From Megaleporinus macrocephalus (lineage: Eukaryota > Chordata > Actinopteri > Characiformes > Anostomidae), in NCBI GenBank assembly GCA_021613375.1, contig CM038720.1, positions 9,815,462 through 9,879,461 on the forward strand: DNA of 64,000 nt. Reading direction: 5' to 3'. Shown in pieces: positions 55,555 through 64,000 of the stretch. A program made the position numbers and the translations under genes. A model generated the notes under the pieces. That model was not told where the DNA came from and searched no databases. It worked only from the letters and a program-made list of their open reading frames with translations. Position 1 is the stretch's first letter. Each line of letters begins with the position of its first letter.

Positions 55555-56322
55555 ACACAGATCAAAGATAACATTAAAACCATCTCCTTGTATCTACACA
55601 CATTGTTCATTGTATCAGCTCCACTGACCATATAGGAGCTACAGTTACAGACTGTAGTTCATCTGATTCTCTATATACTTTGTTAACCTGTTCTTCAATG
55701 ATCTGGACCACCAAAGGACCACCACAGAGCAGGTATTATATGAGTGACACTGACATGGTGGTGGTGTGTTAGTGTGTGTTGTGCTGGTGTGAGTGGATCA
55801 TACACAGCAGTGCTGCTGCGGGAGTGTTTAAACACTGTGTCCACTCTATTAGACACTCCTACTACTTGCTCGTCCACCTTGTAGATGTAAAGTCAGAGAC
55901 AGTAGCTCATCTGCTTCTGCACAGTTTGGGTTCTCTAGTCCTTCATCAGTGGGACACTGTTGTCTGGATAGTTTTGGTTGGTGGACGATTCTCAGTCCAG
56001 CAGTGACACTAAGGTGTTTAAACACTCCAGCAGCAGCGCTGCTGTGTCTGATCCACTCACACCAGCACAACACGCACTAACACACCACCACCATGTCACC
56101 GTCACTGCAGTGCTGAGAAGGACCCACCTCCCTAATAGTACCTGCTCTGTGGTGGTCCTGTGGGGGTCCTGACTATTAAAGAACGGGGTAATAAGGTATA
56201 CAGAGAATTAGATGAAGTACAGTCTGTAAGTGTAGCTCCTGTATGGTCAGTGGAACTGATATAATGGACAGTGTGTGTAGATATAAGGAGGTGGTTTCTA
56301 TGTTATGGATGATCAGTGTATA
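55555..56322. mobile_element. near-palindromic MITE, copy 2
   Basis: Outer arms (gtatcagctccactgaccat, gagctacagttacagactgt) are mirrored near the right end (acagtctgtaagtgtagctc, atggtcagtggaactgatat). Inner arms (gtggtgtgttagtgtgtgtt) are mirrored by cacgcactaacacaccacca. 770 bp, no transposase. Confidence 0.85.
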
Positions 56323-56339
56323 CTGTAATGATACCCTCT

Positions 56340-56515
56340 TTACTTTCAGTGTAAGTCAATAGAACCAGATGTTTTTCCAAGCTGTTTTGGAGCATTTCTA
56401 TTGGTCCATTAATCACACAATATAAACAGCAGCTGTCGTGTTTAAATGATATAGAAAACTAAAAATCAACATAACCAGATAAACATGATTTACATATATG
56501 ACAGTGATGATATAT
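56340..56515 (-). mobile_element. TCGTCGCTGTCC-type MITE, inverted partial copy
   Basis: agtgtaagtcaatagaacca and tttctattggtccatt are the complement of the family body; ends acagtgatgatata. Confidence 0.65.
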
Positions 56516-56868
56516 AGATCGTTCAACCGAACTGGAAACTGAAAGTTTCACTTGTATTTGACTGAAATTATGAATCTAGGAAGAAATCTTTCCAGAATCT
56601 TGATTAAATAACTCAATTACTACAAATTCCTGTGGCATCTGTGCTGCTGTACCTGCATTATCCCCCTGATGTAAGATCTTTGCTACTGTGACATAATGCT
56701 AATTGGTCCTATTCTTTAATTGTGCTTATTTTTATTAAAATGTATGTTAAAAAATTCTATTTTGTCACTACCAGTACAATAACTATGCCTTTGAAGCTTT
56801 GCCAAATGTTTCAGTGGTCACTGTTTTGGTACACAAAACACAGTTGATGTGTTTACAGAAGATGGGTG

Positions 56869-57473
56869 TGTCTCAAAACCTAGTGAGCTCCTACATAGGC
56901 AGCGTTTTACATCATAGTATGCGCTCCCGACGTGTAGACTGTTCCAATTCTTACATACCTTAAACATGCTGTCTACTGAGGAACCTTATTTAGACCTGAT
57001 TTTAAGGAAGCATCGGACACTTCCTCAGCCACTAAAACAATCCCATGATGCAACGCAGGCTAATCTACGAGCAGTGAAGTGGTTTTAAAAGTGAGTTATT
57101 TTGATTCTCTCTGGAGTTTTAATGTGTTTCTGGTCATATAATCACACAAAACAGTATTTTATTATCAACTGTATCAACTGTAACGAGTCCTTCACCATTT
57201 AGCAGTTTTATACTCGAGCCATTAGCATTTATGCTAGTGAATTTTTAAGCCTCGGGCTATTGTTTTGGATGCCAGCCGGTAGCTTAGCAACCAGCTAAAC
57301 CACCGTCGCGTGCTGCAGTAGGCGGGAACAAGCCGTGACGCAGTCTCTCTCTAACTAGAGCGTCTCAGTAATCTGTTTTATGAGGAGAGATGAGGAGAGA
57401 ACACTGCTACTTACACAGCTCCCTACCTACACAGCCTACTTAGACACTCACTAGGTTTTAAGACACACCCCAT
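56869..57473. mobile_element. MITE with GGGTGTGTCTCAAAACCTAG ends
   Basis: Left gggtgtgtctcaaaacctag and right ctaggttttaagacacaccc are inverted (one or two mismatches). About 605 bp, no coding capacity. Superfamily not assigned. Confidence 0.82.
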
Positions 57474-58059
57474 GTGTTTTGGTCATTGGATTTTACACTG
57501 ATTTCCAGACTTTGGTACCTATTTACTTCAAAACAGGTGGATCTAACAGCCCTCATGTGGCCATTAGGAACAGGGATGCAGTCTCACTTCCTGCTCTGAA
57601 ATGGGACAGCATGTTTCGCAGGATTTTTAAATATAAAAATAAAGCCTGTGATTAATCTTTCAACTTCTCTTTGAAAGAAGTTCAAAAGATCTTTTTAAAA
57701 TAACGTGTTCAGCGCAGTTTCATCGCTCCAACTTGGGGTTTCATCACTCCAGAGAACGTATTTCCACTACTTGACTGTCCAGCACTTGGGAGCACCGTTT
57801 ACACCTGACAGCTGGCGTTAGGCATACAGTCCACAGGGACACGATGCACCGTGCAATCATAATAAATGACTTGTGTCACGCTTCCGGACTCATTCTCCGT
57901 CTCAGGTGACACTCTGAACTCTTTCCCATGATACACCTCATCAACAGGCTACCATCATATGTCTGCCATGAACCAGTCACAGAAGCTCCTCAACAGAGTA
58001 GCAATCAATCACAGCTGTATTTCGTTATCTCTGTTTGTATATATACCTGACTGTTTATA

Positions 58060-58382
58060 CACTACTGCTCAAAAGTTTGGGATCACAGTGAAATGTTCTT
58101 GTTTTCAATGGAGTATCTTCTTCCTTAACACAACAATGGACTGACGGGTCTCTAAAGAAAGTTGTTTCTTTCTGGACATTTTGAGTCGGTCAGCAAGCCA
58201 TCAACTGCTGATCTTCAGATACTAAACTAACCTAGAATGTTGTTCTCACTTTTATACTCACTTATTAGTAGAATGTTTTTCAGCTGTGCATCACAATTGA
58301 GCAAGAGTGTCCTAACAACCTATTAGTCCAATAACATCCTTAACTTGGATTGGCGGTCGTACCAGGAGATTTAGACAGAGAT
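58060..58382 (+). mobile_element. Tc1-type MITE with CACTACCRCTCAAAAGTTT ends, 3'-truncated copy 3
   Basis: Left cactactgctcaaaagtttg preceded by TA; follows the body of 32906-33421 up to gagatttagacagag, then breaks into the fragment at 58390-58560. Confidence 0.85.
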
Positions 58383-58389
58383 TTTAAAC

Positions 58390-58560
58390 AGGGGGTATAT
58401 AACAAGACAGCAAACACGGAACAGCTGGGAACAGGAGCAGCACCAGATTCAGAGCAGGTGAGGGGCGGAGACAAAAGAAGCACATGACCAAAACAGTAGC
58501 ACATGGGAATGACAGGACATAAACCAGGACTTAGACAGGAGAGGACGGGAAAGGCGTGAC
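58390..58560. repeat. dispersed repeat fragment (possible LTR-type relic)
   Basis: gtgaggggcggagacaaaag and acataaaccaggacttagac parallel 25160-25385. Confidence 0.45.
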
Positions 58561-58696
58561 AATTAGCCACCTGGAAGTAAGTTATTTGCTGCTGTGACAC
58601 AATGCTAACTGGTCTTATACTTTAATTTTGCTTATTTTTAATAAAATTTAAACATTCCATTTTGTCACTACCTGTAAAATAACTATGCCTTTGAAG

Positions 58697-59140
58697 TGAC
58701 AACTTTTGTGAAATTTGAGAAACTTTACCAAACATTTCAGTGGTCACTGTTTCAGTAGGGACAATTTTAGTCAAATTTGAGAAACTTTACCAATGTTTCT
58801 GTTACCACTTCTTCAGTTGTGACAGTTTTAGTGTAATTTGAGAAACTTTACCAGATATTTCAGTGGTCACTGTTTCAGTAGTGACAATTTTAATGGAATT
58901 TGAGAAACTTTACCAAATGTTTCAGTTGCCACTGTTTCAGTAGTGACAATTTTAGTGAAATTTGAGAAACTGTACCAAATGTTTAGTGATTATTGTTTCG
59001 GTAGTGACAATTTTAGTGACATTTGAGAAACTTTACCAGATATTTCAGTGGTCACTGTTTCGGTAGTGACAGTTTCAATGAAATTTGAGAAACTTTACCA
59101 AATGTTTTAGTGGTCATTGTTTCGGTAGTGACAATTTTAC
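58697..59140. repeat. 62-bp minisatellite, ~7 copies
   Basis: Unit gacaattttagtgaaatttg plus agaaactttaccaaatgttt plus cagtggtcactgtttcagta plus gt. Confidence 0.92.
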
Positions 59141-59279
59141 TAGCCAGAATACCAGCCAGTACATCAATCAAAGCTGTTGTACACAAATTAAAACATAATC
59201 TTTTCATCAAAACACAAAAAGTTGACATATTTACACTTCTTGGTGTTTCACACTGATATCCAGCACATGTTTATATCAG

Positions 59280-59415
59280 AACAATATAAATTCTCAAAAA
59301 TAGCTTGGAAAAATTCTGGTTCTACTGACTTACATTGAAATTAAGGACAGTCTCTCCTGTAAAGTTGGCATTTGGGAGATACCTGTTTGGCTTTGGAGAG
59401 CGACGATATGGAAAA
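59280..59415. mobile_element. TCGTCGCTGTCC-type MITE, partial copy
   Basis: Right half only: aaattctggttctactgact, gtaaagttggcatt and ggagagcgacgatat. Confidence 0.65.
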
Positions 59416-59599
59416 AGACGCGAACTGGTCCACTTTTGTCTTGGGTTGACGACTTGATAGCGCTGGAAGGACCAGTAAGAAGCTGCAGCGACAGATATTG
59501 CCCACCGATTCCCTTCTAATGCCTGAAACCGTCTCATGAATTCCCTATAAGGATCATTAAACGGATATGAAACGTGAAACTTTTATCTGGAGCGCCTTT

Positions 59600-60330
59600 C
59601 ATTTATTCATAGGTTTCTTTTCGTCTCTCAGACGAATCCAGCTGACAGTGTGCGGGTGTGTTTCGGCGTCCCGCTCCTCCAGCAGCCCGCCTGACAGCTC
59701 GACTGCACCCAGCGGGCCGACTGCCTGGGCTGCACTCATGTCAAGCTGTCTGCTGTGTTCCTCTGTCAGAACACACACGGCGGTGGGTCTTTGATCACGG
59801 TGACAGCTGTGCGTCCTTCCATGCGAACAGGGGGTTCGCGCACACACTCACTCACACACAGGCGCACATAACGGTCCCCACTGGAGACAGCCATCACAGG
59901 AAGTGGAACCTCAGCTAAGGCACTTCCTCTCATTAGCCGCCATCTCCTGCGCTGTCGCTGAGGATGAGGAGCATGAGGGAGGACATCTTGATTTAGTCAT
60001 GGTTTTGTTGGCGAAGGTAGAAGAATTCACAGAGGAGGAGTTTTGTCTTTTCCTTTCTGATGCGTGGCAGTTGCTGAAAGAGCTTAATGGCTAGAAAAAG
60101 CTATGGCTGATGATTATCCATGACCAAGTCCACAGTAAGAAGTATTGAAGCAGCGCAGCTCCTTTCTTACTCTATCTAAACAGCTATGTTCAGTAAGGCT
60201 GGTTTGAATGCCCATTAGAGAGCCACCGCTCACCCCACCCACGTCTTCCACAGGGCAGAGACTTTTACATTGTTCACCTGTTGATGAGACATTCAACTAA
60301 CAGTGTTAACGTCACTGTAGATCCTGCAGC
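59600..60330. other. GC-rich, CpG-containing block without a recognised gene
   Basis: 59640-59850 is clearly more GC-rich than its surroundings and non-repetitive. A splice-acceptor-like tttcgtctctcag precedes it at about 59618-59630, but all three following frames lack domain resemblance. Possible exon, promoter or chance; undecided. Confidence 0.3.
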
Positions 60331-60364
60331 AAAGAACACCAAGAACGTCCTATGTTACATCTCA

Positions 60365-60830
60365 CCGTCAAGTCACATTATTATGACCACCTAATTAGGA
60401 CCAGCTAATATCCAGAGTAACCAACGTGTGCATCAGCTAGATGGACTGGGAGACTCAGTAAGGTCCCAGTAGGTTGTCAAAGGTATCTGGAACCATGCTG
60501 ACTGCAGTGCATCTCACAGCTGCTTGAGGGCACGTGGGGAAGGTTCCACAGAGCCAACACCACCATCCAGGTGGTCCAACAGATGCTCAGTTGGGTCCAA
60601 GTCTGGGAAATTAGGGCGTCCAGGGTAGTACTTGGCAGTCTTGGTCAGCTCTTCAAACCAATGTGATGTGTCACATTGTCTTGCTGGAAGATCCCATCTG
60701 CCCTAAGGAAGACAATCAGCATGTTTGGGTGTACATGATCTGCAAGGATGTATTCAGACCCAAATTGGTATGCATTTCTTCAGGGCTTCTTGACTTTACA
60801 CACTATGATTTGGTCTTAGAATAAAATGAG
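60365..60830 (-). mobile_element. DNA transposon fragment (ttattatgaccacct type)
   Basis: acattattatgaccacctaa, followed by caacagatgctcagttgggt and tgtcttgctggaagatccca, resembles a common antisense fish DNA-transposon fragment. No intact transposase frame. Confidence 0.55.
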
Positions 60831-61568
60831 CTGATTTGCCTTTAATATTTTAAGTCTGCTCTGATTGGCTCGTTTAGAAGAAACATGAGGTAGGAAAATA
60901 CAATGAGGCTGGACATTAACACAAAGAAACAGAAGTTGTTACTCACTGTGAAACCTTCAGTTTAAGGCGCTTCAACCAACGAAGTGTGATAAACTCACAC
61001 AGCGTGGCTGCTACTTGCAGGTTACCGTTGGGGTTGTGATGTTACTTAGGGTGGTATTGCTTCTTTCCTCCTCTCTCTTTGCTAAGTGGAGCTGCTCAAT
61101 ATTGTCCAATGTTTGAGAAACTGATTGGAGTAGAATGTACAGAACAAACTTAACAATACAGAATCTTGTTAAAGATGACTGAGCTGACGTTGGCTTCCTG
61201 TTCACTAACAGAGTATCTTCCATTCCACCTTAAATAGAGCTGCAGTTATATTCTGACTCATGTACAAGCTGTAGCATTTAAGATGGAACAGAACATGTGA
61301 TTCAGAAGATGGACACCAGGAAGCCAACTTCAGCCTCGCTTAAAGATGAACATCAGTCATGCCTGCTGACAGGTTCTTGGGAACAGTAGATCCATTCGCC
61401 GCCTGCAACAGTAGATCTCTGAACATATAATCCACATGTTGTCATTCTTTCCCACTGGGTTGGAACTGGAGTCGGTACATGTACATTTCGGTGGCATCAT
61501 TTTGAGTCAAGACATTGTTACAAACCAGTTTAGAATTTTTTAAATGCATTATTTGTCTGTCTTCTTTA
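60831..61568. other. gene-free stretch
   Basis: A weakly duplicated motif (gttccaccttaaatag with agctgcagttatattctgac) at 61220-61290 and 62395-62460 suggests a further diverged repeat. No gene. Confidence 0.35.
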
Positions 61569-62136
61569 AAGGGAACCCCGACCGGTAACACTTGTAAGCC
61601 TTAATATGGTGTAATGACTCTAAATTATTGAGAAATCACAAAAAGTAACACATTTATTAGATTTTCTGTAAAATCCTGCTGCACATAGGTTACCATTGTT
61701 GTAACTACTGACGTGCACATCGGATAGTGATGTAAAATGGTTGCAGTAACCGGCTGTCACGCTTTAGCATAGCCAGTTGTGACAACACATACCAAGTGAG
61801 TCAAAATGATACCGAACAGAGACCTGTAGACAAATGTTTTTATCTTTGGAAGAGCTTTGAATACTAATATAATATATAATATAAGCTAGGTTAGCTAACT
61901 AACATTCACTCCTTCTGACTGTAGTCAAGTTTAGCACACTAAAACCATTTGACGTCTACCCAACAGGCATTGCGTTTCAGAAATAATAGCTGCGTCTATA
62001 TGTTAAATATTTCGAATAAAAGCTTTAATTTATAAATAAATCTGCTACTTTTGTGATTTCTTTACAACATATCTTAACAATTTAGAGTCATTACACTATA
62101 TTAATGCTTACATGTGTTACCAGACGGGGTTCCCTT
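61569..62136. mobile_element. MITE with AAGGGAACCCCG ends and ~90-bp arms
   Basis: Left aagggaaccccgaccggtaa and right ttaccagacggggttccctt are inverted and flanked by TA. Arms continue through taatatggtgtaatgactct / agagtcattacactatatta. 568 bp. Confidence 0.85.
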
Positions 62137-62985
62137 TAGCAAACACAGGATTTGTATTTGGATTACAAATAACAGTGTTTGAGGTTCACTGGTTAGTTCT
62201 ATGTACTGAGCTCTCCTTATTCAACTGTCACAATATACATACAGGTTTATAACCCCCCTTTTAATTTCCCTCATCTGCAGTTTGGACACACTGGATATTG
62301 ATCTAGCTCATTTTCTATGCCAGTTGTACTTGACTCAGATTTGAAAAACAGTCAGGCATACAAGGCTGAAGTCAATTTGTAGTTCGAATTTTTCCGTTCC
62401 ACCTTAAATAGTGTAGCAATGAACAGCAGTTGTGTGAGGAGCCTGAATGTAACTGCTGCAACATTTAGAGAGAAGCTGACTCCTGCTTTGAGACAGACAC
62501 AAAGTGGTCAGCACACACTGACAGGTTTTTGCTGACTGTAGCTGGACGCTGACATTAAACGTAATCATAATCTTTATCCACTCAGCCAACAACAGAGCAG
62601 TTCCCGTGGTTACCCCATAGTTTCCACATCATGCTAGCAGTTCCCTCTCTTGAGAGAAAAAAACAAGGGTAGCTCTGAAGCTGCCGGTGGAGCTATCCAA
62701 TAGAGGGGCTGTTTTACTCCAGTGAGCCCCCACTTGACATAGGAAAGAAGGCTAAATCGGAACTACTTGTTGAATCCTATGTTCATGTGAAGTAGGCAGC
62801 CCACCGAAAAAGTGGGTTGTCTTATTTTACAGCATGTGGGTTGGTAGACGCTGCAGATTCCCAAATGTATGACCACTATAACTGAAATATATGATCTTCA
62901 TAGTATGTCCTCTTTAAATTACGTATTGGTGGCTGCTCAGCATCCCTTTCCACCCATACCAAGAGTCTTGGTATCTTCCTGGTCA
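62137..62985. other. gene-free stretch
   Basis: No supported feature. Confidence 0.4.
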
Positions 62986-63480
62986 ATATGCTCACTTTTG
63001 TGTGATGTATTATTGTTATTTTTTATTATTATATCCCAGATTCTATTCTTTCATCTCCACAATATTGCCAGATCGCATACAGCCTGCTCTCAGCACAGCA
63101 ATAAAATTCTTATTTGTGCTTAAACTACAGCCTGGGTTGATTGTTGCAATGCTATCCATTGTGGGGTCCTGAATAAACTGTTCACAGGCTCCAATTCGTC
63201 CAAAACACTGCTGCTTGTATTGTCAGTCGCTCAAATTGGCCCAGTCCAAACATTAACTCTGCTCCCCTAGCGTCCTGTACAGTGCAGGTTATATTTCAAA
63301 ATGTTCCTGCCTACATTCAAAGCTTTTCACAACTTGCTTCCTTCCTACCTCTCTCTGATCCACTTCACTGCTGTAACCCTCCACCTTACGATCGTTCCCC
63401 CATCGGTTCCCAGCATGGTCATGCTTAAATGGGTGCCAGGGCCTTCAGCTGTTTAGCTCCCAGACTTGGAATCCAGAAGT
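62986..63480 (+). pseudogene. LINE (L2-like) reverse-transcriptase C-terminal relic
   Basis: The order gggttgattgttgcaatgct, aggctccaattcgtccaaaa, cattcaaagcttttcacaac and ttcctacctctctctgatcc mirrors the 3' end of a fish L2-type ORF (G-L-x-x-C-N, K-L-Q-x-V-Q-N-x-A-A, F-K-A-L-H-N, P-Y-L-x-D-L). Stops and frameshifts in every frame. Confidence 0.65.
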
Positions 63481-64000
63481 TTGGGGGTCAGGTGGCTTGC
63501 TTAATATCACTTTAGTTGTGCTCTATCCGTTTATCAGCCTTCTGGCCACAAGCTAAGTTCCCTAACCTCCAGCCTACGACTGTCCCATGTGATGGCAAGT
63601 GTGTCCCATTGTGATTCAGCCATGCTTTTCTTGGGGAAGAGGTTGTGGGAGTAGTTGTGGTAATAAGGGGGTCATTTATTAGGGCAATGCCCCACCAATC
63701 AATCACTATGCACTAATACATAATATAGAATAAAGCCCAGACAAAGAGAGCCTGTTCATAGCATCCAATATGGGGTTCTATTAACTTCTTCACTTGGTGG
63801 CATTTCGAAGCTACACATGGACCACGTTCATTTTGCATGTCTCAATTTGTTGGCATGATTGTTGCTCTAGATTGTTTATTGATGATGTTTACTGATCGAG
63901 TCTTGCTTTTTATCCTTAATAATATACATAAATTCTGCATGTGTTGTGAAGGTTTTTCTCCTGTTGAGGAGGTGCAGTCTGGCCCATGAGATGCTTTGCA
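63481..64000. other. gene-free end of window
   Basis: No supported coding region. Confidence 0.4.

Overview
This is eukaryotic, vertebrate (almost certainly teleost fish) genomic DNA. It has one intron-containing gene, GT/AG introns, very long (TA)n, (GATA)n and (GA)n tracts, many minisatellites, and fish-type transposable elements: Tc1/mariner, Tol2-like hAT, PIF/Harbinger-like MITEs and tRNA-derived SINEs. The repeat style suggests an ostariophysan such as a characin or catfish, but that is only an impression. There is no bacterial-style gene organisation. Most open reading frames are chance or repeat-driven.

The only protein-coding gene I can support is a wscd1 orthologue (WSC domain-containing protein 1, a Golgi-type sialate O-sulfotransferase) on the + strand. 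Eight coding exons (7212-7626, 13015-13129, 15415-15599, 21229-21350, 25530-25701, 28547-28711, 33475-33675, 36573-36925) join without any frame conflict into 1,728 nt, giving 575 residues plus stop. The order is a short cytosolic tail, a signal-anchor helix, a stem, two WSC domains and a C-terminal sulfotransferase domain with its PAPS-binding loop. A 5'-UTR part of the first coding exon probably begins near 6986. The first polyadenylation signal after the stop is at 37770.

Layout. 1-6985: upstream flank or 5'-UTR intron with duplicated SINE-containing blocks, a 32-bp minisatellite and a (GATA)n tract. 6986-37775: the gene. Its introns are loaded with a Tol2-like hAT element carrying a 36-bp repeat array, a Tc1 pseudogene, a 42-bp and a 20-bp minisatellite, a ~190-bp tandem array, Tc1 relics and MITEs, a 46-bp minisatellite and a long-TIR Tc1 MITE. 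37776-64000: downstream gene-free DNA with a 33-bp minisatellite, a nested palindrome, a sequence-identical 511-bp tandem duplication, a ~42-bp minisatellite, a segmental duplication interrupted by a SINE with a huge 20-bp array, palindromic MITEs and a LINE relic.

I found no new multi-gene biological system. The recurrent oddity is that several minisatellites grow out of transposable-element ends: the A-box end of a SINE, the interior of a Tol2-like hAT, and the ends of two MITE families. One SINE also has an 'empty site' preserved in a neighbouring paralogous segment.
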